Source: Methanoregulaceae archaeon UBA467 (GTDB taxonomy: Archaea; Halobacteriota; Methanomicrobia; Methanomicrobiales; Methanospirillaceae). From it: 64,000 bases of DNA. Under the pieces are notes generated by a model. It made no database searches, had not been told where the DNA came from, and worked only from the letters and a program-made list of their open reading frames with translations. Numbering within the stretch: the first letter of the stretch is position 1; every line of letters starts with the position of its first letter. The stretch lies in assembly GCA_002503825.1 (NCBI GenBank), contig DASP01000014.1, forward strand, positions 264,017 through 328,016, given 5' to 3'. Shown one piece after another: positions 1 through 9,228 of this stretch. Made by a program: the position numbers and the translations under genes.

Positions 1-205
1 CAAGTCCTAATTCACTCTTTGTTGAACTAAATGATTCAAACGCTTCTTTTTTCAAATGAAACGATATCATTGCCACATTAGCGGTATCTACTGCCCGGGT
101 GCTGATACCGGTCTCATCGGTGTGAAGTCTGCATTCGGTGACCAACGCCGATATGGCATCGATGGACTCCTTCAGAATATCTGCATCAATCGTTGCTTTT
201 AACAT
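1..205 (-). CDS. pcn: DNA polymerase sliding clamp (PCNA), N-terminal part
   Basis: Partial gene running off the left edge; only about 68 N-terminal codons are present. The reverse strand reads MLKATIDADILKESIDAI followed by a stretch with CRLHTDETGISTRAVDTANV, the typical first domain of archaeal PCNA (LxxxxDAxxLKxxIDAI, then the VDPANVAM-like segment). PCNA is the ring that tethers replicative polymerases, FEN1 and ligase to DNA. The start was taken at the second of two adjacent ATG codons (205; the other is at 208) because AAGGGGTG lies just upstream. It is transcribed divergently from rlmE. Confidence 0.93.
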   Translation of the reverse strand, partial: MLKATIDADILKESIDAISALVTECRLHTDETGISTRAVDTANVAMISFHLKKEAFESFSSTKSELGL

Positions 206-245
206 CATACACCCCTTATATTATTATTATTAACTATACAATCAT

Positions 246-259
246 ATTTTTAATAATAT
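246..259 (+). promoter_or_regulatory. Putative TATA box for rlmE-moaA
   Basis: The AT-rich stretch TTTTTAATAATATC lies about 50 bases before the rlmE start in the divergent gap with pcn. The spacing suits an archaeal TATA box with a short leader. The call rests on composition and position only. Confidence 0.35.
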
Positions 260-307
260 CTGATTTCATTCTGCCTCCGCTGGAGGATTAATAAGGAGTT
301 TACGTCA

Positions 308-916
308 ATGGGTTCTCAGTGGGGAAAGGACAGCTGTTATACACGTGCAATGAAGGAAGGCTACCGCTCCCGCGCTGCGTATAAAATAATAGAGGTCCAG
401 GATCGTCATGGAATTATTCGCAATGATGACAACGTCGTGGATCTCGGCGCAGCGCCCGGGAGCTGGCTCCAGGTAATCAGGTCACTGACGCAAGGCATGG
501 TTGTCGGAGTTGACCTCTCGCCCGTTCCTCCTCTCGAAGGCGTGAAAACGATTGTCGGCGACCTGACAGAGCCTTCGATCAGGGAACAGGTCAGGGCAGT
601 CATGGGAGTCGTCAATGTGGTTGTATCCGATGCCTCCCCAAAACTATCAGGTCACCGCAGCTATGACCAGGCCCGCGCCATTGGTCTTGGTGAAATGGCC
701 CTTGAGTTTGCCTGCACGGTCTTAAAACCGGGAGGCAATTTTTTAGTAAAATCCTTCCAGGGCGAGGATTTCCATATACTCCTGAACCGGGTGAAAGAAC
801 ATTTCCTCTCGGTGAAGACATATAAAACACATTCTTCACGAAAGGGAAGCGCAGAGATCTACATCATTGCCAAAAATTTTATAGGTCAGCCACATGAGAC
901 TGAAAGATCCCTATGA
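308..916 (+). CDS. rlmE: 23S rRNA (uridine-2'-O-)-methyltransferase RlmE/FtsJ
   Basis: SAM-dependent RNA 2'-O-methyltransferase of the FtsJ family, 202 aa, which is the usual family length. The SAM motif DLGAAPGSW is at residues 45-53. The catalytic K-D-K-E tetrad is visible as K26 (RSRAAYK), D108 (VSDAS), K148 (LVKSF) and E183 (GSAEIYI). By family it methylates a uridine in the 23S rRNA A-loop; a tRNA target (as in TrmJ/Trm7 relatives) is less likely but cannot be excluded. AAGGAG precedes the ATG. The last 23 bases overlap the start of moaA, so the two are probably co-transcribed. Confidence 0.93.
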   Translation: MGSQWGKDSCYTRAMKEGYRSRAAYKIIEVQDRHGIIRNDDNVVDLGAAPGSWLQVIRSLTQGMVVGVDLSPVPPLEGVKTIVGDLTEPSIREQVRAVMGVVNVVVSDASPKLSGHRSYDQARAIGLGEMALEFACTVLKPGGNFLVKSFQGEDFHILLNRVKEHFLSVKTYKTHSSRKGSAEIYIIAKNFIGQPHETERSL

Positions 917-1772
917 CCGGCCGGTCACAAACTTAAGAATAAGCCTTACTCCGTCATGCAACCTGAACTGTATTTACTGTCATGCAGAAGGGGAGATAAG
1001 ACCGGAAGCAGAGATGTCCGCAGGAGAAATTGCGGAAATAATGAGGGTAGCCGATAAATTCGGAATCCGGAGTATAAAATTCACCGGCGGAGAGCCACTT
1101 CTCCGTAAAGATGTGTGCGAGATCATCGAATCGGTTCCGAAGGGAATGGAATCGTCGATGACCACCAACGGGACCCTTCTTGCCGATATCGCCCCTGACC
1201 TGAAATCTGCAGGTCTGTCAAGGGTGAATGTCAGTCTTGACAGCCTTAATCACGAGACGTACAAAAAAATTACCGGCTCGGATTCCCTTGGTGAAGTGCT
1301 CGAGGGGATTGTTGCTGCAGATGAAGCAGGTCTTACCCCTATTAAACTCAACATGGTGATCTTAAAAGATATCAACGAGCATGAAATGGATGATTTTCTT
1401 CAATTTGTCCGTGGAAACAGGAACATCATCCTCCAGGTCATCGAACTGATGGACTTCCGCGACTGCCAGTACCACCAGGCAATCAACGGTCTTGAAGAAC
1501 ACTTTTCAAAGCATTCTGAACAGATTCTTACCCGCCGCATGCATCACCGGAAAAAATACTGTCTTGACGGCGCTGAAGTCGAAGTCGTAAGGCCGCTTCA
1601 CAATACCGAATTCTGTGCATACTGCAACCGCCTGAGAGTCACTTCTGACGGAAAGCTTAAGCCCTGCCTTTTACGGGCAGACAACCATGTAGATATCAGG
1701 GGAGCATCGGGCGAAGAACTTGAAGCACTCTTTATCGATGCAGTGCAGCGAAGAAAACCATTCTACGAATAA
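894..1772 (+). CDS. moaA: GTP 3',8-cyclase MoaA (molybdopterin biosynthesis)
   Basis: Radical SAM enzyme that makes the first intermediate of molybdopterin from GTP. The radical SAM cluster motif CNLNCIYC supplies C22, C26 and C29; the second cluster that holds GTP is supplied by C241, C244 and C258 (CAYCNRLRVTSDGKLKPC). The GGEP motif is at 65-68. At 292 aa it is shorter than bacterial MoaA and lacks the C-terminal GG tail, as archaeal members often do. It overlaps rlmE by 23 bases. A molybdopterin guanine dinucleotide cofactor is needed for formylmethanofuran and formate dehydrogenases in methanogens; mobA is also in this window at 37.3 kb. Confidence 0.95.
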   Translation: MRLKDPYDRPVTNLRISLTPSCNLNCIYCHAEGEIRPEAEMSAGEIAEIMRVADKFGIRSIKFTGGEPLLRKDVCEIIESVPKGMESSMTTNGTLLADIAPDLKSAGLSRVNVSLDSLNHETYKKITGSDSLGEVLEGIVAADEAGLTPIKLNMVILKDINEHEMDDFLQFVRGNRNIILQVIELMDFRDCQYHQAINGLEEHFSKHSEQILTRRMHHRKKYCLDGAEVEVVRPLHNTEFCAYCNRLRVTSDGKLKPCLLRADNHVDIRGASGEELEALFIDAVQRRKPFYE

Positions 1773-1784
1773 ATTAATCGTCAC

Positions 1785-1792
1785 TTTTTTTT
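1785..1792 (+). terminator. Oligo-T terminator after moaA
   Basis: A run of eight T residues lies a dozen bases after the moaA stop, in the style of archaeal U-rich termination. No hairpin was seen. Confidence 0.5.
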
Positions 1793-1854
1793 ATCTGGCA
1801 GGAAAATTTTGCTATTTCCGGAATTTATTTAGTTCTGCCGGATGATAGCTCATT

Positions 1855-2364
1855 ATGAACGGCAATATGGAATATGTACAGGTTCTTGAACACGTTTATG
1901 AAAAATCACTGATGCTCCATGACCCGTCGCTCTGGCACCCGGTGCTTTTTTTTTACCATATTGATGCGCTCGCCCATATCGATTATACCACCGGAATACT
2001 GGCCTACAACATCCAGTCCCCCAAAAATATCATGGCCGCACAGTATATGCGCTGGCGGATTGACGAGGAGAAAAAGGGAGACCGGGTAAAGTTCCCGGGA
2101 TTTATTGTCTGGCTGAAAGAGCATTTTCCTGAAAAATTTGAGCGCCTCCCGGCCCTGTGGAGATGTATTTACGACCCTGCGGACCGGGCATCATACAGGA
2201 GTTTCCGGATAGTCACTGACCCTGATTCAAAGAGCCCAATCAGTCCCCAGGTGTTTTTTGAGATGACAGACGACTTTTTCGAACCTGAATTCTTAAAAAG
2301 TCTCTACATGGAAGGGTCGCTTTCGACCCTGTTTGAAAAGTATAATACTGAAACGAAGAGCTGA
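1855..2364 (+). CDS. Conserved-looking hypothetical protein
   Basis: 169 aa, not recognised. It is soluble, with many aromatic residues and no signal peptide or membrane segment, and has a central WLKEHFPEKFERLPALWRCI segment. A TATA-like AATTTATTTAG lies at about 1823-1833, which gives it its own promoter and a very short leader. The next gene (M20 peptidase) begins 15 bases after its stop and has AAGGAGGA in the gap, so both probably share a transcript. No function is proposed. Confidence 0.75.
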   Translation: MNGNMEYVQVLEHVYEKSLMLHDPSLWHPVLFFYHIDALAHIDYTTGILAYNIQSPKNIMAAQYMRWRIDEEKKGDRVKFPGFIVWLKEHFPEKFERLPALWRCIYDPADRASYRSFRIVTDPDSKSPISPQVFFEMTDDFFEPEFLKSLYMEGSLSTLFEKYNTETKS

Positions 2365-2379
2365 AGGAGGATTTTCCGG

Positions 2380-3546
2380 ATGGATGTTGTCAGGCTATGC
2401 TCTGAACTGGTGCAGATAAGGAGTGAAAACCCCCCCGGCGGGACCGACGAGATCATCCGGTATATCAGTGATTTTACCGACAGCATCGGGATTAAAACCA
2501 CAGCCATAGAAAGCCCGGGAGGGCGGTGGAACCTGATTAATTCCCATAGGAGTGGAAAACTGCTCCTTTGCGGCCATGTTGACGTTGTCCCGGCGGTACC
2601 CGGCGGGTGGAAATACGACCCTTTCGAAGGGATATGCGCTGAAGGGTTTGTATGGGGGAGAGGTGCAACCGACATGAAAGGCGGCTGTGCCTCGCTGCTC
2701 TGGGCATGCAAATCGGTCGTCGAAAAAGAGGGCGAGCTCCCCTGCGACCTCTGTTTTGTATGCGACGAGGAGACCGGGGGCGATTACGGGATCAGGTCGC
2801 TCCTCAAAGAGGGACTTCTCTCTCCCTGTGACTGCCTGATTGCGGAGCCGACACCCGAACTGCACCCGAATATCGGTCAGAAAGGACTTTTGAGGATGAA
2901 TTACCGGTTTGAAGGAGAACCGGGACATGGTTCCTTGTACCCTGTCAAAGGTGTCAGTGCCGTTATGGAGGCATGTAAACTGCTCCGTTACCTCGAAGAC
3001 GTGCACAGGCAGGAGTTCGATCCCGGTCCGGAACTACAGCCTGTTGTAGCGCAATCTGCCGATGTTCTGGAAGACCTCTTTGGTATGGCAGATGTCAGAA
3101 AAATTCTGACCCATGTCATGTTCAACCCGGGCAGGATAGAAGGCGGTGAAAAACCGAACGTGATTGCGAGGGAATGCTCTCTCGAACTTGAACTCAGAGT
3201 ACCCTGGGGATGCGAAATCGAATGGCTGACTGAAATGCTGCAGAAGCACGCCCCGCATGGAAATGCTTCATGTGCCGGCGTTTCACCGCCCTCTATCACC
3301 TCACCGGAAGAGAAGATCGTCGCAGTGACCTGCAGGGAAATTTCACGGCATTATCCCGGTACCGTTTTTCCAATCGTGCAATGGGCAGCCAGCGATGCCC
3401 GTCACCTGAGGAATTCAGGGTTCTCCGTTGTCGAGTATGGCCCGGGAGAGATATCAACCCTTCATGCGGTCGACGAACGGGTGCGTTGTACTGCACTCGA
3501 AAACGCAGCCCGCATCTATGAAGGGATTATCCGGGCCTATTCCTGA
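2380..3546 (+). CDS. M20 family metallopeptidase (ArgE/DapE-like deacylase)
   Basis: Dinuclear zinc amidohydrolase of the ArgE/DapE/ACY1 family, 388 aa. Visible metal and catalytic positions: H66 and D68 in GHVDVVP, D98 in GRGATDMKGG, E130-E131 in CDEETGG, E156 in IAEPT, and a C-terminal His in ISTLHAVDE. The dimerisation domain lies between roughly residues 170 and 290. Family members remove N-acyl groups from ornithine, diaminopimelate, lysine or other amino acids; which substrate is used here cannot be read from sequence. A strong AAGGAGGA ribosome site precedes the ATG. Confidence 0.88.
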   Translation: MDVVRLCSELVQIRSENPPGGTDEIIRYISDFTDSIGIKTTAIESPGGRWNLINSHRSGKLLLCGHVDVVPAVPGGWKYDPFEGICAEGFVWGRGATDMKGGCASLLWACKSVVEKEGELPCDLCFVCDEETGGDYGIRSLLKEGLLSPCDCLIAEPTPELHPNIGQKGLLRMNYRFEGEPGHGSLYPVKGVSAVMEACKLLRYLEDVHRQEFDPGPELQPVVAQSADVLEDLFGMADVRKILTHVMFNPGRIEGGEKPNVIARECSLELELRVPWGCEIEWLTEMLQKHAPHGNASCAGVSPPSITSPEEKIVAVTCREISRHYPGTVFPIVQWAASDARHLRNSGFSVVEYGPGEISTLHAVDERVRCTALENAARIYEGIIRAYS

Positions 3547-3926
3547 ACGGGTAGCCGGATACCGGGGAGAGAATACTGCCAGGGGTCTGACGCCCCCGGC
3601 ACTCCCGCAATAAAAGACTCTTCTGATTTCTCTTTTCCAAAAAAACAAAGTGTACTATATTTATCGGATTACAGGGGGGGTAACAGAGGCGTGATTTCAG
3701 CCCCGCCGGGTGCGATGAATGCCCCACACCATCTCACGCGGCCAGGTGTTTCTATGGGGGATCCGTGAACTAATCATGATTAAACCTCCTTGCCCCGCCG
3801 TGCCCCGGGGAGGCCCTGATACAGGGAACCCTCGTAAATATTTCAGATTTTCATGGTTCGGGTGTGAACACCCGTCGGTATATGTTTCAGAAGCCCCGAA
3901 TTTTTATAAGACCTATAAAAAAAGAT
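3547..3926. other. Intergenic region between convergent genes, with GC-rich hairpins
   Basis: 380 bases between the convergent M20 gene and gltA-like gene. A strong hairpin is at 3578-3600 (GCCAGGGGTC / CGCCCCCGGC) shortly after the M20 stop. A second inverted repeat, CGGGTGT/ACACCCG, is near 3858-3874. A T-rich run on the minus strand near 3912-3922 can end the gltA-like transcript. Short ORFs here have no ribosome sites or recognisable products. No tRNA was seen. Confidence 0.5.
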
Positions 3927-5267
3927 TCAGTCCCTGAGGAACCGGTCGATTGCATGGGCGGCGTTTTTTGCACTTCCCATTGCCAGGATGACCGTTGCTG
4001 CCCCGGTGGCCACGTCTCCCCCGGCATAAAATCCCGGCAGTGAAGACCTGCCGTCATCTGCAACGATGATATTTCCCTTCCTTCCGTATTCAACCCCGGG
4101 TAGTTTCCGTATCAGCAGTGGATTCGGTCCCTGCCCGATTGCTTCGATGCACATGTCTGCATCGATCAAAAAGGTGCTCTCCTCGACGGGTACCGGTTCG
4201 GGCCGTCCCGACTGATCAGGATCGCACATCTGCATCCTGATGCATTCCACACCGGTCACACACTGCTCCCCGAGTATCCGGACCGGGTTTGCGCACAGGA
4301 CAAACTCGATCCCTTCCTCTTTTGCATGCGCGACCTCAGCCTTTCGCGCAGGAAAATCTTCCTCGCGTCTCCTGTAGACAAGGCTCACCCGGGCGCCGAG
4401 TCTCCGGGCGACTCTTGCCGCATCCATCGCAACATTGCCGCCACCGATAACGACGACCCTGCTCCCGCGCTTCACAGGGGTGTCCGTTTCAGGGAACCTG
4501 TCAGCACGCATAAGGTTAACACGGGTCAGAAACTCGTTTGCCGAGTATACGCCTGCCAGCTGCTCTCCCGGAATTCCCATAAAAAACGGCAGCCCCGCAC
4601 CAGTGCCGATAAAGACCGCATCGAATTTTTTTAATTCATCCACGGTGACGCTGTTGCCTGCGAGGTGGTTGAGCTTAATCTTCACACCCATCGACCTGAG
4701 TTGATCAATCTCGGCCTGCACGACCTCTTTTGGAAGACGAAAAGAGGGAATTCCATACATGAGCACTCCCCCGGCCTTGTGAAGCGACTCGTACATTGTC
4801 ACATCATGCCCGCGCTTTTTCAGTTCAAAGGCTGCCGTTAACCCTGCAGGACCTGACCCGACCACTGCAACCTTCTTCCCGGTCGGCTTTCCTGTTTCCG
4901 GGAGTGCCGGCGCATGAATGCGTTCCCAGTCTGCGGCAAATCGTTCCAGCCCGCCGATATTTATCGGGATCTCCTTTCCCTTCAGGATGCATTCACCTTC
5001 GCACTGGACCTCCTGCGGGCAGACCCGGCCGCACACCGCAGGGAGGATGTTGTCTTTCCTGATTATCGCCGCCGCACGGTCAAAGCTCCCGGCCGCAATT
5101 TCAGAAATAAACGCCGGAATATCAATTCCTACCGGGCACCCGCGGACACACCCCGGCTTTTTGCACTGGAGACAGCGGCCTGCCTCTTCCATCGCCTCGT
5201 CAGGGGTGAGTCCGGTGTCAACTTCCCGGAAATCCCTTACCCGTTCATCTGCAGGGCGGTCACTCAT
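3927..5267 (-). CDS. gltA: Glutamate synthase small-subunit-like flavoprotein (GltA/NfnB type)
   Basis: FAD/NAD(P)-dependent oxidoreductase with an N-terminal ferredoxin-like domain; two Cys clusters are visible (CLQCKKPGCVRGCP and CGRVCPQEVQCEGEC), followed by two dinucleotide folds (VVGSGPAGLTAA and VVIGGGNVAMDAARVARRLG). I chose the start at 5267 (MSDRPADERV, 446 aa) rather than 5312 because GGGGGAG sits six bases upstream and the overlap with the preceding gene shrinks to 8 bases. The neighbour is an FNR-like iron-sulfur flavoprotein. Such pairs are known as NfnAB (NADH-dependent reduced ferredoxin:NADP oxidoreductase) or sulfide dehydrogenase SudAB. An NADPH-linked glutamate synthase role is the alternative. 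Confidence 0.85.
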   Translation of the reverse strand: MSDRPADERVRDFREVDTGLTPDEAMEEAGRCLQCKKPGCVRGCPVGIDIPAFISEIAAGSFDRAAAIIRKDNILPAVCGRVCPQEVQCEGECILKGKEIPINIGGLERFAADWERIHAPALPETGKPTGKKVAVVGSGPAGLTAAFELKKRGHDVTMYESLHKAGGVLMYGIPSFRLPKEVVQAEIDQLRSMGVKIKLNHLAGNSVTVDELKKFDAVFIGTGAGLPFFMGIPGEQLAGVYSANEFLTRVNLMRADRFPETDTPVKRGSRVVVIGGGNVAMDAARVARRLGARVSLVYRRREEDFPARKAEVAHAKEEGIEFVLCANPVRILGEQCVTGVECIRMQMCDPDQSGRPEPVPVEESTFLIDADMCIEAIGQGPNPLLIRKLPGVEYGRKGNIIVADDGRSSLPGFYAGGDVATGAATVILAMGSAKNAAHAIDRFLRD

Positions 5268-6114
5268 GGGAATCTCCCCCGCACCTGCAATCATGGCGGT
5301 GATAATGTTCAAGCGATTCGCGTTCTTCCCCGGTATAGATCCGCTGGCGCTGCATCAGCAGGTCAAAGTCCACCTGGTGTGCATCAAACTCGGGACCGTC
5401 CACGCATGCAAACTTAGTTTCGCCACCGACCTGCACCCTGCATGAACCGCACATCCCGGTCCCGTCAACCATGATGGGATTGAGGCTGACAAAGGTCTTC
5501 ACCCCGTAGGGACGCGTGACATTTGAGGTTACCTTCATCATGATGGCAGGGCCGATTATCCACGTACAGTCAACCGGCCTTCGTTCGAGTTCTGCCTTCA
5601 GCACATCACTGACAAAACCGTGAGTACCCTTCGAACCATCATCCGTGGTGATAAAAAGCTCGTCGCAGATGGTCCGCATCTCATCCTCGAGGATGAGAAG
5701 GTCTGCATTTCTCGCACCGATTATCCCTATTACATAATTACCGGCTTCTTTTGCTTCCCGTGCGATAATCGGGGTGCTGGCAATTCCCACCCCGCCACCG
5801 ATAACAACACAGGTACCATATCGTTGTATTTCACTCGGCCTTCCCAGCGGGCCGGCCACGTCCAGGATTGCGTCTCCGGCGTTCAGCGTGGCCAGCTGCT
5901 GCGTGGTCTTTCCGACTGCCATGAAGATTATTCTGACAGTATCCCCGTTTACCGCAGAGATCGTGAGTGGGATTCTTTCACCGGTCTCGTCGATTCTTAT
6001 TATGAGAAACTGGCCCGCCCTGGCATGTCGTGCGACATGCGGCGCATTCACCCATATCTGGTACACCCGTTCTGCGAGCAGTTTTGTCTCTTCTACCCTG
6101 TACAAAAGGTTCAC
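5260..6114 (-). CDS. FNR-like sulfide/ferredoxin-NADP reductase subunit (NfnA/SudB type)
   Basis: 284 aa FAD-binding oxidoreductase of the dihydroorotate dehydrogenase electron-transfer subunit/NfnA family. FAD-binding barrel motif RIPLTIS is near residue 47; NAD-binding motif VIGGGVGIAS is near 107. The C-terminal [2Fe-2S] site is visible as GTGMCGSCRVQVGG with a later FACVDGPEFDAHQVDF. It precedes and overlaps the GltA-like gene, which supports a two-subunit flavin complex. The start is uncertain: GTG at 6114 overlaps the only good ribosome site (GGAGTG), whereas TTG at 6105 sits seven bases after it and gives LYRVEETKLL. Confidence 0.85.
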   Translation of the reverse strand: MNLLYRVEETKLLAERVYQIWVNAPHVARHARAGQFLIIRIDETGERIPLTISAVNGDTVRIIFMAVGKTTQQLATLNAGDAILDVAGPLGRPSEIQRYGTCVVIGGGVGIASTPIIAREAKEAGNYVIGIIGARNADLLILEDEMRTICDELFITTDDGSKGTHGFVSDVLKAELERRPVDCTWIIGPAIMMKVTSNVTRPYGVKTFVSLNPIMVDGTGMCGSCRVQVGGETKFACVDGPEFDAHQVDFDLLMQRQRIYTGEERESLEHYHRHDCRCGGDSHE

Positions 6115-6144
6115 TCCATATCGGATCTGATTTGATTCTCACAT

Positions 6145-7785
6145 CTATTGCATCTTGACATTCTTTATCTTACGCACCCTGACCGCAACACCGCGGACAG
6201 ATCGCTCCATCTCTTCCGCGTTCATCGATGCTCTTCCCGTGGCAAGAGCACGCGGACCGATCACTAAAACCTCATCTCCCTCGCGGACAGCCGGATCCGC
6301 ACCCGTGACCCCGGGTGCGAGAATATCACCCTGAGGAATGAAATCGTCGATATAGACACGATAACCGCTGCTGATGTATTCCCAGCCGGCAAACGTCGGC
6401 TTGAGAAGCCCGGTTCCGGTATCGAGCGTGAAAAGCGGGGTCCTGTTCTTCATGACGGCAATTTCAGGATATCTTCCCCTTATTGTCATCCCCTTTGTAT
6501 CAGGAACACAGTTGAACTGCCAGGAGCAGGTGCCCCGGACAAGGTTCTGCCTGACCTTCCTCATACCGGATAACGCGCTTTCAAGGGACTGGAGCGATTC
6601 CGATGAGGTGGGACGACCGGTACAGGTAACCTCCACCTCAGTCCCGGTACGTTCTGCAGCCATCATAACCACATCAAGGGCTCCGCCCTCGAGGTGTGCG
6701 ATATACCTGCTTTCCGTGTGCCGCTCAAAATAGCGTGCCAGGACAGAGGATATGAAGGCCTTCTCCTCCGCATCCCAGTAACCGGTAACAGGGACATCAT
6801 AGTGTGCTGCAGGATAGATATTCTCCAGTTCCCTCGGGACCAGGCCGAGCGGCGAGGTGACGATCAGTTCCAGTGCCCTGCCGTTGATAACCTGTGCAAA
6901 CCTCCTGTGGCTCTGTGAGAGCGAATAGGGTTTTTTTGCTGAACATGGGAGGAGAACGGTCACCTCCGACTCCGGCGGAACATAACGTCCGATAACGCGT
7001 TCGGCAAACCTCCTCACTTCGACCCTGTTCAGGGTCTCGCCGGTGGTGGCGCCGAGGGCGCTATCCCGTACAACGGGAACCGCTTTTTCAATAAACGGAT
7101 AGTTGTTGTCCAGGTGCCTGATGACTGCAACCTGCCAGGAATGCAGGCGGCACCGAGATTCGACAAGCTCCCGGAGCTGCCCCATACTGATATACTTCGA
7201 TACAAGCGCGACTTCCCGCAGAAGTGCCATACGGTTGTGCGTGAGAAGGTCCCCCTGCTCGCATCCCCTGCATGTGCAGACCCCTGACTCAATGAGGTCT
7301 CCTGAAAAATTCCCCTCTGGCATGCAGAACAACCCCTGCACCGAACAAAGGTCAACTCCTGTAAAGTCAAGGAAGTCGAACCCTGAATAGCACAGGATCG
7401 CAACGTTTGACGGAAGTGCGGCAGCGGGTGCATACCACGCCGTATCCGGGAAGATGCGGCTTTTTAAGGCGGTCAGCCAGTTTACATAGTTACGCGGGTT
7501 CCCGGACGCAGTATGCCAGTTCCGGACAAGGACAACGTCGCCGTGATCCGGCGTACACGATCCTTCCGGGTGGACCCACACCGGCTGACCCTCACCGCAC
7601 CACTCGTACATTGTGGTAAAGTCCTTTCCTGCAGAAAGGGGGATATTCCGGGAGGTGCATTCCGATAAAGCCGGAAAAATCGTCTCCGCCTCTATCACGG
7701 ACGGGGTGTCAAACCGGACGCCTTCATGGATAAATATCCCTTTCCGTGCCAGTCCGTCACGTTTTTTTACTTCAAATGTCGTCAC
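6145..7785 (-). CDS. arcS: Archaeosine synthase ArcS (TgtA2)
   Basis: Enzyme of the archaeosine (G+15) tRNA pathway that acts on preQ0 placed in tRNA by TgtA. The diagnostic ArcS motif PCSAKKPYSLSQSH is at residues 280-293. The N-terminal part resembles a degenerate TGT with a Cys/His cluster (C170, C172, C175, H183). The C-terminal 75 residues form a PUA RNA-binding domain (GDEVLVIGPRALATGRASM). Length 546 aa fits the family. It overlaps tgtA by 14 bases, so the enzymes for base insertion and base conversion are translated together. Confidence 0.92.
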   Translation of the reverse strand: MTTFEVKKRDGLARKGIFIHEGVRFDTPSVIEAETIFPALSECTSRNIPLSAGKDFTTMYEWCGEGQPVWVHPEGSCTPDHGDVVLVRNWHTASGNPRNYVNWLTALKSRIFPDTAWYAPAAALPSNVAILCYSGFDFLDFTGVDLCSVQGLFCMPEGNFSGDLIESGVCTCRGCEQGDLLTHNRMALLREVALVSKYISMGQLRELVESRCRLHSWQVAVIRHLDNNYPFIEKAVPVVRDSALGATTGETLNRVEVRRFAERVIGRYVPPESEVTVLLPCSAKKPYSLSQSHRRFAQVINGRALELIVTSPLGLVPRELENIYPAAHYDVPVTGYWDAEEKAFISSVLARYFERHTESRYIAHLEGGALDVVMMAAERTGTEVEVTCTGRPTSSESLQSLESALSGMRKVRQNLVRGTCSWQFNCVPDTKGMTIRGRYPEIAVMKNRTPLFTLDTGTGLLKPTFAGWEYISSGYRVYIDDFIPQGDILAPGVTGADPAVREGDEVLVIGPRALATGRASMNAEEMERSVRGVAVRVRKIKNVKMQ

Positions 7786-9226
7786 ATTTCACCTCTGCAC
7801 CCGGAACCATCTGCCTGACAAGATCATGCCATTCGCGGGTACAGTAGATGGTGACCTCTGTCCCCGGGTTGCTCTGCGTGTATACAACAATTCCCTTGCA
7901 GCCCGCACGTACCATATCATCGTCCCACTCGGGCAGTTCGCTCTGGCCGATTGGAAATGTTTCTTTTAACTCTGCAGGGTACGGACCAAACGGCGGTTTA
8001 AAGAAGAGCACCTGGTCGAACCCTTCTCTCGTCCCTCCGTCCAGGGATATCTGAACCCTTTTCCCGGAAGGAAGACGGGGGATCATGTGCCTGTACCGGA
8101 TTACTTCGGTGCGGCTGCAGCTTTCCGTCCCGCGGTAAAAAAACCGCCTCTTTGAGACCCGGTCGGATTGTTCCAGCAGGTCGGCATGCCTGAGCAGTTC
8201 ACGGTACCCTTTCAGCAGTTCAGGATGTGAACGGCACCGTTCATCAACAAGTTCCCAGAGCACCCCGTCATAGATTGCCTGCCTGATCCGTGAGATCTCT
8301 GCAAGGCTGACCGAAAGGTTATGAAACGAAAGCAGCCGTTCCCTGTCAGGGGATGTATTCAGCTCTTCTGCAGTCATCTTCCGGCAGACTTCGCAGGCAC
8401 ACGGGAGTTCAACAAGCTCCTTTAATTTGTAACTCCCTGACTGGGTCATGTACCTGCCCTCTTTCGCGTAAAGCGCGTATGCGGCAGAGTCAAAAATATC
8501 ACATCCCATTGCCACCGCAAGTGCAAACATCACCGGGTGCCCGGCACCAAAGAGGTGCACGCAGGCAGATGCCGGAATTCCTTTCTTTGCTGCAATGACG
8601 ACCTTTACAAGGTCCCTGAACCGGTAGGACTCCATGAGAGGGACAACCGCTCCAATCGGGCAGAAGGAATAACCGAGGTCTCCGACTTCCCGTCCGGTCT
8701 TTTCCCGCAGGTCCTCGTACATCCCGCCCTGGACAGGACCGGCAAGCTGGTGGTCATCCCCCATTATCATGGTGGCCTCTTTTAACCGTTCCATGGTGAT
8801 TGCAAGTTCACGTGCGGTCGTCTCCCTGTCCGCATCCGGGTGAGTGGGAATATCCAGGGGGACCCAGATATCGCTCCCGATTTTTTTCTGGAATTCGAGA
8901 GTCTCCCTGTTTGTTATCTCAACATCGCCGTAGACCGAGAGCTGGAACGACCCCGAATCGGTCATGATTATCCCGTCAAAATCAAGTGTTTTATGCAGGC
9001 CTTCAGCGAGCGCACGCTCGCGGTACTCACGACTCCGGTGGAAGATATATGCATTGGTGATCAGCGCTTCCACACCCATCTCCTGCATATCGCGTGGCGG
9101 TATGAGCTGGATATGGGGATTAATAACCGGAAGGAGGGCAGGGGTCCGCATGATTTTGTCCCCGACCCTTAATTTACCAGTGCGTCCCGCGATATCGCGG
9201 GCTACTGTTTCAAAAAATATTGCCAT
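7772..9226 (-). CDS. tgtA: tRNA-guanine(15) transglycosylase
   Basis: Exchanges guanine 15 in archaeal tRNA for 7-cyano-7-deazaguanine (preQ0). The TIM-barrel catalytic region IIMTDSGSFQLSVYGDVEI starts near residue 86, with catalytic D90. The zinc site is visible as CACEVC plus a later SFHNL. At 484 aa it has the catalytic and C2 regions but no obvious PUA domain; that domain is carried by the neighbouring ArcS. Begins two bases after the AMMECR1 stop on the same strand. Confidence 0.95.
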   Translation of the reverse strand: MAIFFETVARDIAGRTGKLRVGDKIMRTPALLPVINPHIQLIPPRDMQEMGVEALITNAYIFHRSREYRERALAEGLHKTLDFDGIIMTDSGSFQLSVYGDVEITNRETLEFQKKIGSDIWVPLDIPTHPDADRETTARELAITMERLKEATMIMGDDHQLAGPVQGGMYEDLREKTGREVGDLGYSFCPIGAVVPLMESYRFRDLVKVVIAAKKGIPASACVHLFGAGHPVMFALAVAMGCDIFDSAAYALYAKEGRYMTQSGSYKLKELVELPCACEVCRKMTAEELNTSPDRERLLSFHNLSVSLAEISRIRQAIYDGVLWELVDERCRSHPELLKGYRELLRHADLLEQSDRVSKRRFFYRGTESCSRTEVIRYRHMIPRLPSGKRVQISLDGGTREGFDQVLFFKPPFGPYPAELKETFPIGQSELPEWDDDMVRAGCKGIVVYTQSNPGTEVTIYCTREWHDLVRQMVPGAEVKCDDI

Positions 9227-9228
9227 TG

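Noticed and set aside
3719..3937. 72-codon ORF between convergent genes
   Set aside because: No ribosome site, no recognisable domain, and it runs into the end of the gltA-like gene.
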